DNA from: Bacillota bacterium | GTDB taxonomy: Bacteria > Bacillota_I > Bacilli_A > RFN20 > CAG-288 | Assembly: GCA_023459795.1 (NCBI GenBank) | Contig: JAEWSP010000013.1 | Location: 1-35,197 of the forward strand | DNA: 35,197 nt | Reading direction: 5' to 3' | In this document: in pieces, positions 1 through 7,783 of the stretch | Layout: each line of letters starts with the position of its first letter | Position numbering within the stretch: position 1 is the first letter of the stretch | Program-made: the position numbers and the translations under genes | Notes under the pieces: generated by a model | What the model was told of the DNA's origin: nothing | Databases searched by the model: none | The model's input: only the letters and a program-made list of their open reading frames with translations

Positions 1-195
1 CGGCGTTGGCATGTGCCTGTCTATGCATGTCATCGGTCCTGTTACCGTTGGCATGCTTGTTCTTGGTATAATCATTGGAATTGTAGGCTTTGCTGGCGTT
101 TCCATCAATTATCCTTCTACAAGAAGATCCTGGACAAGTCCAAAGAGAAGTATGCTTCGGATATAATCGAATTAGCAAAAGATATTTCGAAGTAG
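1..195 (+). pseudogene. 3' part of a small membrane protein, frameshifted
   Basis: The window opens inside a gene. The frame starting at base 2 encodes a Gly-rich hydrophobic stretch (VGMLVLGIIIGIVGFAGVS) followed by INYP, then runs into nonsense and a stop near 170. The frame starting at base 1 takes over at base 115 with FYKKILDKSKEKYASDIIEL and ends at the TAG at 193-195. Joining the two restores a sensible protein: a membrane helix, then a charged amphipathic tail. One base therefore appears to be missing near 113-115. Whether this is a real mutation or an assembly error cannot be told here. No family assigned; the 5' end lies outside the window. Confidence 0.5.
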
Positions 196-200
196 GATAA

Positions 201-494
201 GGAGGCAAAAGCAGGAACCGCAGCCAAAGCAAATATTTCAATACCGCTTCTCTGATGGACGAAGCCCTCATGCTTTTGCTGGGCAAGAAAGACTCCGAAT
301 TCATTACCATCAAGGAAATTTGTTCTAAAGCCGGGGTCAACCGTTCCACTTTCTACCTTCATTACGAAAACACCTCGGGCCTTCTGAAAGAATGCCTGGA
401 GAACACCAATAAATCCTTTCTTTCTTATTTCGAGAAGGGTGATAAGCTTTCTGTCGAGGATGCCCCTTTATCGGATGCGGGCTTTCTTTCCTGA
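201..494 (+). pseudogene. TetR-family regulator remnant (N-terminal HTH only)
   Basis: The reading frame gives YFNTASLMDEALMLLLGKK, then ITIKEICSKAGVNRSTFYLH, the typical TetR N-terminal helix-turn-helix, and stops at 492-494 after about 95 residues. TetR proteins are normally 180-200 residues, so the ligand-binding half is missing. A good Shine-Dalgarno (AAGGAGG near 199-205) is followed not by ATG but by AGC in the expected place (210-212). The next in-frame ATG, at 255, would lose part of the domain. The missing start and the truncation both argue for a dead gene. It may once have controlled the neighbouring MATE exporter or the upstream membrane protein, which is a guess from position. 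Confidence 0.6.
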
Positions 495-622
495 TCCTGA
501 AGGAGTCTCCTTATTACACTTTCTATATTGCCCTTGGCATAATGGTTGCCGGACTGGTATTCGTTCTTCTGGATAGGACAAGCCAGATAAGGCAGAAGGA
601 AAAACAGATTAGGTCAGTTCCT
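491..622 (+). pseudogene. Possible membrane-protein C-terminal remnant
   Basis: Directly after, and in a different frame from, the truncated TetR, the plus strand encodes a plausible transmembrane helix (ALGIMVAGLVFVLLDRT) followed by a charged tail (SQIRQKEKQIR). It has no start codon of its own, and its open frame runs on into the 3' end of the MATE gene on the other strand. This looks like the end of a second gene joined to the TetR fragment by a deletion. The identity is unknown and the reading rests only on helix-like composition. Confidence 0.3.
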
Positions 623-629
623 ATAAGGC

Positions 630-2018
630 TTACTCCAGACAAAGAAGGGATTTCTTCAGGTCTTTCCGGTTCAGGAAGAAAGTGATGCCGGAAGTAAGGA
701 TCTCGCTTATCGGGAAGCTAAGCCAAAGAAGAGTAGTAACCTTTTCGGATAAGGTAAAAACAAAGACCAGAGGAGGAACAAAGACAATCAGTCTCAACAC
801 CGAGATAAGAAGCGGGGAGTAGACATACCGCAATCCCTGCAGTACGCCTTGGGAAGCAACCGAGAATCCCATGAATGCATACCCGATAGAAGCAATCCTT
901 ATGGCAAGAATTACCGTATCCGTAATGGAAGAGGAAGTACTTCCGGATGCCATCGAGAAAAGGGCAGCAATCGGATTTGCCAGCGCTTCGAAAAGGACGG
1001 TAAACACAAGCCCGACGATTGCCGTATCTATCTGACCGTACAAAGAAGCTTCCTTTACTCTCTCCTTCTCTTTCATCCCGTAGTTAAAGGAGACGATGGA
1101 GATAAGGGCATTGGACATCCCGAAAGCGGCAAACAGAGGAATCTGCTGGATCCTGTAATAGATTCCGAAGCTTCCTGCTAATAGTTCCCTGTAAAACCGG
1201 GAAGTCCCCAGAATCAGGTTAACACCTAGCATCATTACGGCAAGAAGCCCCTGCATGATAGCAGCCGGAAGGCCGATCTTGTAGATCCCGGCGATAATCT
1301 TCCCCTTTGGAACGATATCCTGGATTCCGTTCCGGACTTCCTTGTTCTTTGCGTAATGGAAGAGCATATCCATTCCCAAGGATAGGCACTGCCCGATAAC
1401 GGTAGCATAGGCAGCACCTTCCACTCCCATAGCAAGCGGATAGATGAAGACATAATCCAGGACGATGTTTGCCAGTGCCCCGGCAATTTGTCCGAGTGTG
1501 GAATACATCGTCTTCCCGGTCGACAGAAGGAAGCGTTCATAGACCGTATATCCAACCTGTCCGAAGGATAGGGTGCAGACAATCCTAAGATACTGCCCTC
1601 CCATACGGATAGCCTCTTCGTTTCCGTTAGCCTGCATCCGGATGAAGGCTTCGGAGCCGAAGAGTCCGAAGAGAAGGAAAGCAAGATAGATCACAATTCC
1701 AAGGAACAGGGAGTTTCCGGTTACTTTCCTCACTTCGTCCTTCTTCCCTTCTCCCAGGCACTTGGAAAGGAGGGCGTTGATTCCGATTCCGGTTCCGACA
1801 CCGACGGCAATCATGAAGATCTGGACCGGGAAGGCATAGGTAAGGGCAAGGTTGGCATCGATTCCTTCTTCCCCCATATTGATGACAAAAGCCGTATCGA
1901 CGATGTTGTATAAAGCCTGCAGGACCATGGAGACGACCATAGGCAGTCCCATTGCCCAGACCAGTTTCTTGCTGTTTTGAGTCAGCATCCTGTTCGAATC
2001 ATCTGTCTTTTCTTTCAT
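630..2018 (-). CDS. MATE family multidrug/Na+ antiporter
   Basis: 462 residues with about 12 hydrophobic segments, the usual size of a MATE exporter. The N-terminus has the family pattern (LVWAMGLPMVVSMVLQALYN, then IVDTAFVINMGEEG), and the second half repeats it (IGLPAAIMQGLLAVMMLGVN; FGMSNALISIVSFNYGMKEK), as expected for the two six-helix bundles. MATE proteins export organic cations and drugs in exchange for Na+ or H+ across the cytoplasmic membrane. The start is supported by an AAAGGGTGG site just upstream. An intrinsic terminator lies only about 25 bases before the ATG, so expression may be controlled by leader attenuation. The substrate cannot be inferred. Confidence 0.9.
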   Translation of the reverse strand: MKEKTDDSNRMLTQNSKKLVWAMGLPMVVSMVLQALYNIVDTAFVINMGEEGIDANLALTYAFPVQIFMIAVGVGTGIGINALLSKCLGEGKKDEVRKVTGNSLFLGIVIYLAFLLFGLFGSEAFIRMQANGNEEAIRMGGQYLRIVCTLSFGQVGYTVYERFLLSTGKTMYSTLGQIAGALANIVLDYVFIYPLAMGVEGAAYATVIGQCLSLGMDMLFHYAKNKEVRNGIQDIVPKGKIIAGIYKIGLPAAIMQGLLAVMMLGVNLILGTSRFYRELLAGSFGIYYRIQQIPLFAAFGMSNALISIVSFNYGMKEKERVKEASLYGQIDTAIVGLVFTVLFEALANPIAALFSMASGSTSSSITDTVILAIRIASIGYAFMGFSVASQGVLQGLRYVYSPLLISVLRLIVFVPPLVFVFTLSEKVTTLLWLSFPISEILTSGITFFLNRKDLKKSLLCLE

Positions 2019-2035
2019 ATTTCCACCCTTTCCAA

Positions 2036-2077
2036 TAAAAAAAGCGTAAGTCCAGCTTCATAAACTGGACTTACGCT
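2036..2077 (-). terminator. Intrinsic terminator inside the MATE leader
   Basis: A perfect 13-bp stem (2043-2055 with 2065-2077, 9-base loop) is followed on the minus strand by a run of seven T, then by the ribosome binding site and ATG of the MATE gene at 2018. No other minus-strand gene lies upstream; the next gene, at 2213, runs the other way. The hairpin therefore sits in the 5' leader of the exporter and would stop its transcription unless read through. Confidence 0.75.
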
Positions 2078-2200
2078 ATTGGCCGCTCGTTTACAGGTAA
2101 GAAGTATATGCTTTTTTCTTTCCGGATGTAAGAAAAAAAGAAAGAATGAAAGTTCCGCTTACCGGATTTCCTTTTTTTCTCTCTTTCCCAGGAAAAAGGA

Positions 2201-2206
2201 TAGAAT
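2201..2206 (+). promoter_or_regulatory. -10 box placed for a leaderless start of the gene at 2213
   Basis: TAGAAT ends six bases before the ATG at 2213, so transcription should begin at or next to the start codon. CTCTTTCCC occurs 10-20 bases upstream; no good -35 is seen. A weak AGGA lies 13 bases from the ATG. Confidence 0.45.
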
Positions 2207-2212
2207 AAAAAT

Positions 2213-2686
2213 ATGGATGCAAGAGTGATTTTCTTAGCCATAGCCCTTCTGCCGCTAATCCCTTTGGGATTCCAGCTTTTCGGCAGGTGGAGATACAAGG
2301 TCAAGGAACAGGAAATGCTCGCTCTTCCGAAGGAGAAGATCGGGAAATCCTTCATCCTTTATTTCCTTCCTGCAGTAATTGTTGCCATTCCCTGCCAGAT
2401 AGCGGAAATTGTCTTCTATGCGAATCTTGGAGTGCTTCCCAATAATCTACTGATATTCTCTGAGTTCCTGGTTGTAGTTTCCTTCGTTCTTGGAGCAGCC
2501 GTTGCCATCTATTACGATGTCCGCCTTTTGAGACTTTACAAAGCGATCGGGATTCCTAACCCAAACCAGAACGCTTCCTACTGTGCTGCTATGGTCGTGG
2601 TGGAATTCATAACCCTTTTCCTCTCCCTTTCTACCGTCATCTCTTCCATTATTCTCTTCCGTAACGGAATCAGGCTTCCCAGCTGA
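2213..2686 (+). CDS. Small four-helix membrane protein, unknown function
   Basis: 157 residues, not recognised. It begins directly with a helix (VIFLAIALLPLIPLGFQLF), then has a short basic loop (RWRYKVKEQEMLALPKEK), two central helices (near 47-70 and 80-102), a charged segment ending in PNPNQNASY, and a last helix (VVVEFITLFLSLSTVISSI). No catalytic motif or signal peptide is evident; it should be an integral inner-membrane protein. It stands alone between the divergent MATE gene and a terminator, with a -10 box directly before the ATG. Initiation at 2213 fits both the hydrophobic N-terminus and the promoter. Confidence 0.65.
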   Translation: MDARVIFLAIALLPLIPLGFQLFGRWRYKVKEQEMLALPKEKIGKSFILYFLPAVIVAIPCQIAEIVFYANLGVLPNNLLIFSEFLVVVSFVLGAAVAIYYDVRLLRLYKAIGIPNPNQNASYCAAMVVVEFITLFLSLSTVISSIILFRNGIRLPS

Positions 2687-2715
2687 CCGATTCCTAATGG
2701 ACGCTGTCCCCCCTT

Positions 2716-2750
2716 AGCCTTTCCCTTTCCCAGGGGAAAGGCTTTTCTTC
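2716..2750 (+). terminator. Intrinsic terminator after the gene at 2213
   Basis: A 10-bp stem (2716-2725 with 2734-2743), 8-base loop, followed by TTTTCTTCTT. It lies 30 bases after the stop at 2686. Confidence 0.75.
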
Positions 2751-2790
2751 TTCCCCTTTTATTGCCAATAAGGGAAACAAAGAGTAGAGT

Positions 2791-2815
2791 TATAGAAGGA
2801 TAAGATCCTTCTATA
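2791..2815 (+). promoter_or_regulatory. Perfect 11-bp palindrome, possible operator
   Basis: The arms TATAGAAGGAT (2791-2801) and ATCCTTCTATA (2805-2815) are perfect inverted repeats with a 3-base spacer. The site ends 18 bases before the ATG at 2834 and overlaps a TAGATA -10 candidate at 2814-2819. It has no T-run, so a protein-binding site is more likely than a terminator. The regulator is unknown. Confidence 0.4.
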
Positions 2816-2833
2816 GATAAGAAATAACTGTTC

Positions 2834-4105
2834 ATGCCACAATCGATGAAATATGTCCTGATCGTTCTTTCCGTAGCGGTGGTTCTTGCCATCATTGCTT
2901 TCCTGATTATCCGTCTTACAAAGCATACCCCCGAATCCTTTTCCTCTCCCAAGGAGACAAAGCCTTTCCTTCCGGAAGAGATTCCGGAAGTGGAGAAGCC
3001 CAAGGAAGTATCTATCGAACTGGAGCAGATCGAGGAAAAGGACCTTCCGAAGAAGGACAGGCTTGTTGCCATCAAGGACAGCAAGACCCTTACCAGGATT
3101 GGCAGGACCATCCCTGGTTTTGCCAAGTCCGCAAGCCAGATTGCAAAGACTATCAACGGGTCAAGCCAGGCTATCTATAAAGCCGTCATCCCGTCTTCTG
3201 CCGCGCTTGCTGCCACAACGGGTGTAGACGGTGCAGTAACCGGGCTTGCCCTTGACGGACAGGCCGGAATGATCCTGGCCGCCGCCCAGAAAACGACCAC
3301 GATCGTCGCCGGAACGGGGGCTGCCGTCTTCGGCATCGTATCTTTGGTAGTCGGGCAGTATTACATGGAGACTATCGATACAAGGCTTGTAAAAGTAAAC
3401 GACCGGATAAACAAGATCAGCAACTTCCAGAACAACGAGTTCCGTTCCAAGGTCTATTCCTTGATTTCCCATACAAGGCTGATTGCCGAGTACCGGAGCG
3501 AACTCCTGGCAAACAAGGATATGCGTCTAGCCAAGCTCTATCAGCTAGAAGCAATGGAAAGGGAAGCAAGCGAACTATTAGGGCAGGCAAGCCTTACCCT
3601 CTCCGATTATGCCAGGAAGAAGGAGAAGGACTACAAGACCTACGATGAGGATATGAAAGAGGAAGAGGACTGGTACGACTACCAGCGTTCCCTCCTCGAG
3701 CTTCTCTATCGGATCAGCGACCTCAAATACACGCTGGCGGAAGGGGCACTTTCGAGAAAGCAGTGTAACGGGCTTCTGGAGCCTTATACGACCCAGGTCC
3801 TAGATTCCCAGGCCAGGATCAAAGAATGGCATCAGGACAACGTGAAGAACCTGAAGATCGATCTTACGGAGAACAAGAGAACAAGGTCAGGTCTGGACAA
3901 GCTTGTCCACGCCCTCCCCTCCGCTTTCAAGAAAGAGAAGAAGTACGAGAAGATCGATCCTTCCACTTCCCAGGTCATCCAGTTCCAGCTCACCCACAGG
4001 GAAGACGGGAAGAGGGACGAATCCGAACTATACCAGAGCGACGTGGAACTTTATTCCATAAACGGAGAGGTATTCTACCTTCCGAAGGAAGAAGAAGAGA
4101 AATAA
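2834..4105 (+). CDS. Membrane-anchored coiled-coil protein, unknown function
   Basis: 423 residues, not recognised. An N-terminal helix (residues 6-27, YVLIVLSVAVVLAIIAFLII) would anchor it, followed by an acidic Pro/Glu-rich linker (35-75). Residues 85-180 are Gly/Ala-rich and contain a second hydrophobic segment (IVAGTGAAVFGIVSLVVG, 157-174). Residues 180-300 are charged and helical, probably coiled coil (RLVKVNDRINKISN; MRLAKLYQLEAMEREASELL). The tail is basic, then acidic. No Shine-Dalgarno is clear before 2834; a second Met lies four codons in. The next gene starts 47 bases on with a good ribosome site and no terminator between, so the two are probably co-transcribed. Confidence 0.7.
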   Translation: MPQSMKYVLIVLSVAVVLAIIAFLIIRLTKHTPESFSSPKETKPFLPEEIPEVEKPKEVSIELEQIEEKDLPKKDRLVAIKDSKTLTRIGRTIPGFAKSASQIAKTINGSSQAIYKAVIPSSAALAATTGVDGAVTGLALDGQAGMILAAAQKTTTIVAGTGAAVFGIVSLVVGQYYMETIDTRLVKVNDRINKISNFQNNEFRSKVYSLISHTRLIAEYRSELLANKDMRLAKLYQLEAMEREASELLGQASLTLSDYARKKEKDYKTYDEDMKEEEDWYDYQRSLLELLYRISDLKYTLAEGALSRKQCNGLLEPYTTQVLDSQARIKEWHQDNVKNLKIDLTENKRTRSGLDKLVHALPSAFKKEKKYEKIDPSTSQVIQFQLTHREDGKRDESELYQSDVELYSINGEVFYLPKEEEEK

Positions 4106-4152
4106 CGGATAATTTCAGGATACGGAAGCATCCCGGAGGAAAAGAGGGTTTT

Positions 4153-4524
4153 ATGGAGAAAGCAGGCTTTTTTTCTAAGATTAAGGAAAGGCAAAGAAGA
4201 AAAAAGGAAGAAGAAACAGTCGGGAAGAAGAGGATCAATGACCCCCAAGTCCTGTCTCTCTTCCCGCTGGTGAAGAAAGTCATCGATGAAATGGACTACG
4301 GAGGATTCCTGGAGGACGGATGCCCGGAAGATGAATTCGACATGGAATCTAAGGAGATAGCTGCCAGGATCATCGAAAGAAGCGCCAGGGATCCGGAAGA
4401 GATAAGGGAGATCATCGACGATGTCTTCTCCAAAAGCTTCGACGAAGAGAACAGCGATACCAGCCTATTCCTGGAACAGGGAGAGAAGATTGCCAAAGCC
4501 TTAGCAGAAAAAAGCAGGAACTGA
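4153..4524 (+). CDS. Small acidic protein resembling DUF1871
   Basis: 123 residues. The start at 4153 is chosen for the GGAGG site about 15 bases upstream. Residues 1-30 are very basic (KIKERQRRKKEEE). The rest resembles the DUF1871 pattern as I remember it: VKKVIDEMDYGGFLEDG, then CPEDEFDMESKEIAARI, then a helix ending in a DVFSKSF-like segment. Such proteins are small, cytosolic and of unknown function, and some occur next to secreted-toxin genes as presumed immunity partners; that role is not shown here. It follows the membrane coiled-coil gene in an apparent two-gene unit closed by a terminator. The family match is from memory and moderate. Confidence 0.6.
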   Translation: MEKAGFFSKIKERQRRKKEEETVGKKRINDPQVLSLFPLVKKVIDEMDYGGFLEDGCPEDEFDMESKEIAARIIERSARDPEEIREIIDDVFSKSFDEENSDTSLFLEQGEKIAKALAEKSRN

Positions 4525-4525
4525 G

Positions 4526-4551
4526 AAAAGGAGGGTCGCCCCTCCTTTTTT
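4526..4551. terminator. Intrinsic terminator between convergent genes
   Basis: The arms AAAAGGAGGG (4526-4535) and CCCTCCTTTT (4540-4549) form a stem directly after the stop at 4524, followed by T residues on the plus strand. The minus strand has a weaker T-run and may use it for the convergent dehydrogenase gene ending at 4574. Confidence 0.75.
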
Positions 4552-4573
4552 GATGGATCAGATCTTTCCAGAC

Positions 4574-5665
4574 CTACTTATTCAGGAATTTGTGTCCTAA
4601 GGCATCCTGGAGAAGAATGGCATCCCTCAGTTCCTCCGGTTTGCAGTCTCCGGACAAAGCATGGATGGATTCCCCTTTGACGCAGCTTGCCAAGGCAATA
4701 GCCATGGCATCTTCCTTGGTGCAGCCAAGATCTTCGAGGGTCAGAGGAAGTCCGACGGAATAGACGAAGTCCCGGACCTGGTCATATTCCTCAACCGGGC
4801 TGTCTTCCAGGAGAAGCTGGACCAAAGTACCATAGGCGACGCAGTTTCCGTGCATGGCCGTCTTCTTATGGAGGGAAGTGACACCGTTGTAGAAGGAGTG
4901 GGCAACGCATAATCCGCCGTTATCGGCACCGACACCGCTGAGGTAGACGTTGGCTTCGATGATGGAATCCAGTTCCGGGGTAACCAGATGGTTATCGTTG
5001 GACACCATAGCCTTGACGCCGTCCTTCAGAAGAGTCTTGTAGCAAAGCTCGCATAAAGCCAGAGAAGAGAGCGTGATTCCGCCCATCTCCAGGGATAAGG
5101 AATGGGTCTTGTAGGAAGCCCTGGCTTCGAAATAGGTTCCCAGGGCATCTCCCATACCGGCGACCAGGAATTTGGTCGGGGCATTGGCGATGACTCCACT
5201 ATCCACAATGACCAGATCCGGGTTGTTCGGATAGAAGAGGTAGGAATTGAAGGAATGGTCATCGTTGTAGATGACGCTAAGGCCGGTGCAGGGGGCATCC
5301 GTCGCGACGACGGTAGGAATGATGGCGATTCTCTTCTTGGTATAGTAGGCAGTCGCTTTGGCCGTATCGATGGCACTTCCTCCGCCGACACCGATTACGA
5401 CATCAATATTGTCCTTCCTGACGATTTCTTCCATCTTCTTGATCTCGCCGACGGAAGAAATACCGCCGAAGACTTCATATCTTCTTACCGTATTGCTGCC
5501 GGCAAAAGACTTCTCGATGCTGTCATGGGTAGCAGTATATGCGGAGTGGGAGCAGATAAAGAGGAAATGGTCGCCGAAGAACTTGCAGTTCTCATAGAAA
5601 TGCTCCAAAGCTCCTTTTCCCTGGATGTACTTAAGGGGTGCTCTCATCAACAATAGATCTTTCAT
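4574..5665 (-). CDS. gldA: Glycerol dehydrogenase (NAD+, metal-dependent)
   Basis: 363 residues, the normal length for GldA of the iron/zinc-containing alcohol dehydrogenase superfamily, a cytosolic enzyme that interconverts glycerol and dihydroxyacetone with NAD+. The NAD-binding loop GVGGGSAIDTAK is at 92-103. The metal ligands known in GldA fit well: Asp173 in GMGDAL, His256 in GGLCVAHSFYNG and His272 in MHGNCVAYGT. The start has an AAGGAGGG site and, just upstream, a TATAAT box at 5690-5695 (minus). The gene stands alone between terminators, with no kinase or dihydroxyacetone pathway gene nearby. Relatives using other small alcohols or 1,2-diols are possible, but the active site looks like GldA. 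Confidence 0.88.
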   Translation of the reverse strand: MKDLLLMRAPLKYIQGKGALEHFYENCKFFGDHFLFICSHSAYTATHDSIEKSFAGSNTVRRYEVFGGISSVGEIKKMEEIVRKDNIDVVIGVGGGSAIDTAKATAYYTKKRIAIIPTVVATDAPCTGLSVIYNDDHSFNSYLFYPNNPDLVIVDSGVIANAPTKFLVAGMGDALGTYFEARASYKTHSLSLEMGGITLSSLALCELCYKTLLKDGVKAMVSNDNHLVTPELDSIIEANVYLSGVGADNGGLCVAHSFYNGVTSLHKKTAMHGNCVAYGTLVQLLLEDSPVEEYDQVRDFVYSVGLPLTLEDLGCTKEDAMAIALASCVKGESIHALSGDCKPEELRDAILLQDALGHKFLNK

Positions 5666-5689
5666 TTGGGGTTAACCCTCCTTCCCCAA

Positions 5690-5695
5690 ATTATA
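5690..5695 (-). promoter_or_regulatory. -10 box of gldA
   Basis: TATAAT on the minus strand, 24 bases before the gldA ATG and just upstream of its ribosome site. It is directly preceded by CTCTTTC (5698-5704, minus), a short pyrimidine element also seen before other promoters here. There is no clear -35. Confidence 0.5.
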
Positions 5696-5805
5696 TAGAA
5701 AGAGGATGGGAAAGCCTAGGGAAACGAACTATTGCGGCAATATTTGTTTTTTCCTGCTTAGTTTCCGCTTGTTTCGTCTTATTTTTTTCAGACCGAGCAA
5801 CCAGA

Positions 5806-5839
5806 AAGCAAAAAGCTGCTACGTTTTCTGTAGCAGCTT
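5806..5839 (-). terminator. Intrinsic terminator of the pot operon
   Basis: A 10-bp stem (5813-5822 with 5830-5839) followed on the minus strand by a T-run, starting five bases after the potD stop at 5844. Confidence 0.85.
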
Positions 5840-5843
5840 CCGG

Positions 5844-6962
5844 TTAGGCTTTCACCCTATTGATCAGATCCTGCAGGTAGTCCTGGTAGTTCGAACCGTC
5901 ATCCATCTTTTGGATATAGCGGAAAAGAGTTGCCTTCTTCCCCTGAAGCGGATCGATATAGAAAGGATATTTTTCGATGAGGTCGGAATAGTCCGGGTCC
6001 TCGCTCAGTTTCTTGGCGACCGATTTCAGCGTCGGGCAATAGCCGACATAGGAGGCGTTGTCGAAGGAATTGTCCGGATCCAGCATGAAGTTGATGAACT
6101 TCTCAGCCAGATCATGGTTCTTGGAAGTCTTGGGGATGACCATGGCGTCGAAGAAGGCGCTCGTGTTCTCCGGTACGGAATAGGAGAACTGGACTTCCTC
6201 ATCGGAACCGGTGGAAAGATAGTACTGATCGAAGAAATCCCCTAGCTGGGCAAGTCCGACATCGATGTTTCCGGCCGCGATCTGCTTCTTGATGGTGTCA
6301 TCTCCCCAGAGGTCGTAGTGCGTCTTCCTCATCATATCGACCAGCCCATCGAAGTCTTCCGCCCTGTTGGTATTGATGTCCTTCCCTTCGTTCAGGAGAT
6401 AGGCCGTCGTTCCGAAGCGCGGCACGGAATACATGGCAAGCTTCACATCCCCTGCATTCTCCTTGTAGGAATCCCTCTTCAGGATGGCATCCCATCCTTT
6501 TTCTTCTACCGTCTTCACGACATAATCCTTCCTGGTGGAATAGAGGAGACCGTATACGCCCCAGAAATAAGGGACGCAGTATTTTTCGTTGCCGGAGAAG
6601 AAGTCTTCTTTCCGGAGCCTCGTAAGGTCATCGGAGAAGATGTCCTCGCCGTAGTTGGACAAAGAAGAAAGATCGATCTTCTCGATCATATCCTCTTCCT
6701 TCATCCTCTCGACCATATAGTCGCCGGGGATTGCTACATCGTAGGGGGTGATGCTGCTCTTGATCTTCTGGTACATATCTTCGGAGGAACCTACTTCCTC
6801 CATGACGACATTGGTATTGTATTCGTCCTCGAACTGCGTCAGCAGTTCGGGATCGATGTATTCGCCCCAGTTGAGAAGATAAAGGCAGGAAGAAGAGGAA
6901 TTCACCAGGACGAAAGTGGATAAGGCTATAGCCGGGACAAGCAGGAAAATCAGTTTCTTCAT
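5844..6962 (-). CDS. potD: Spermidine/putrescine-binding protein PotD
   Basis: 372 residues from the ATG at 6962, chosen over the longer frame because AAGGAGA lies 8-10 bases upstream and the N-terminus then reads as a signal or anchor (MKKLIFLLVPAIALSTFVLV). The mature part starts with the PotD-typical LYLLNWGEYIDPELL and continues with MYQKIKSSITPYDVAIPGDY and FWGVYGLLYST. It captures extracellular polyamine and delivers it to PotBC. Cys26 follows SSSS rather than a classical lipobox, so anchoring may be by a lipid or by an uncleaved helix. It is the last gene of potABCD, starting one base after the potC stop. Confidence 0.9.
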   Translation of the reverse strand: MKKLIFLLVPAIALSTFVLVNSSSSCLYLLNWGEYIDPELLTQFEDEYNTNVVMEEVGSSEDMYQKIKSSITPYDVAIPGDYMVERMKEEDMIEKIDLSSLSNYGEDIFSDDLTRLRKEDFFSGNEKYCVPYFWGVYGLLYSTRKDYVVKTVEEKGWDAILKRDSYKENAGDVKLAMYSVPRFGTTAYLLNEGKDINTNRAEDFDGLVDMMRKTHYDLWGDDTIKKQIAAGNIDVGLAQLGDFFDQYYLSTGSDEEVQFSYSVPENTSAFFDAMVIPKTSKNHDLAEKFINFMLDPDNSFDNASYVGYCPTLKSVAKKLSEDPDYSDLIEKYPFYIDPLQGKKATLFRYIQKMDDGSNYQDYLQDLINRVKA

Positions 6963-6963
6963 A

Positions 6964-7782
6964 CTAGTTCTTCTCCTTCTTGTTCTTTTTGTTCTTCCGG
7001 AAGGCAGGGACAAGGACTATCAGAAGCATGACCAAAGTAAGGAGGGAGTTGTAGGCGTAGGCGGCCGGAGTGAAGTTCCTTCTTCCCAGACGGACATAGA
7101 TCCAGTTGGAGAAGTTCTGTACCCCGTTTCCGGACGTGAAGTAGGAGATGACGAAATCATCGATGGAGAGTGTGAAAGCAAGCAGGGACCCGGAGACGAT
7201 GCCGGGTTCGATAGACGGAATGACGATCTTCCATAAGGCACGGAAAGGACGGACGCCGAGATCGGTGGTGGCATCGTAAAGGTTGGGATCCAGTTCCGAA
7301 AGCTTCGGAAGGACGCTGAGGATCACATACGGCATCGTGAAGAAGACGTGGGCAATAAGCATCGTCCAGTAGCCGAAGAAATCCGGGATGAACGGAATCA
7401 GGAAACTGCAGATGATCATGATGGAGATACCGGTGACGATCTCCGCGTTCAGGACCGGGATATTGTTGAGGAGGATGACTTTCTCCTTGGCTTTCTTGGA
7501 CAAGGCATGGATGCCGATAGCAGCAAAGGTACCAAGGAAGGCACTGATGCAGGTTGCCGAGAGTGCAACCGCGAAGGTAGTGAGGATGGACATATAAAGG
7601 GAACGGTTCGTGAAGATCTCCTTGTACCACTGGAAAGTAACGCCGGTAAAGGTATTTCCCGTCCTCGAGGAATCGATGGAGAGGACGAAGAGGATCAGGA
7701 TTGGAAGGTAAAGGATAAAGATCACAATCCCCAGGAATAGGACCTTGAGGACCGAGCCTACGGTTATCTTGTTCTTTTTCAT
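6964..7782 (-). CDS. potC: Polyamine ABC transporter permease PotC
   Basis: 272 residues, six predicted membrane helices. The cytoplasmic EAA-type loop that docks onto PotA is seen at about 169-195 (YDATTDLGVRPFRALWKIVI, then P). The order and near-zero spacing (one base after potB, one base before potD) match classical pot operons, where PotC is the second permease and pairs with PotB as a heterodimeric channel. Length and helix pattern are normal. Translational coupling with both neighbours is likely. Confidence 0.9.
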   Translation of the reverse strand: MKKNKITVGSVLKVLFLGIVIFILYLPILILFVLSIDSSRTGNTFTGVTFQWYKEIFTNRSLYMSILTTFAVALSATCISAFLGTFAAIGIHALSKKAKEKVILLNNIPVLNAEIVTGISIMIICSFLIPFIPDFFGYWTMLIAHVFFTMPYVILSVLPKLSELDPNLYDATTDLGVRPFRALWKIVIPSIEPGIVSGSLLAFTLSIDDFVISYFTSGNGVQNFSNWIYVRLGRRNFTPAAYAYNSLLTLVMLLIVLVPAFRKNKKNKKEKN

Positions 7783-7783
7783 G

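Noticed and set aside
3826..4152. Longer start for the DUF1871-like gene
   Set aside because: The extension lies inside the preceding coding region, is low-complexity Arg/Glu/Gly, and lacks a ribosome site; 4153 has one.
6963..7013. Upstream start for PotD
   Set aside because: The 17 extra residues are Arg-rich, lie within potC, and would spoil the signal sequence; AAGGAGA supports 6962.
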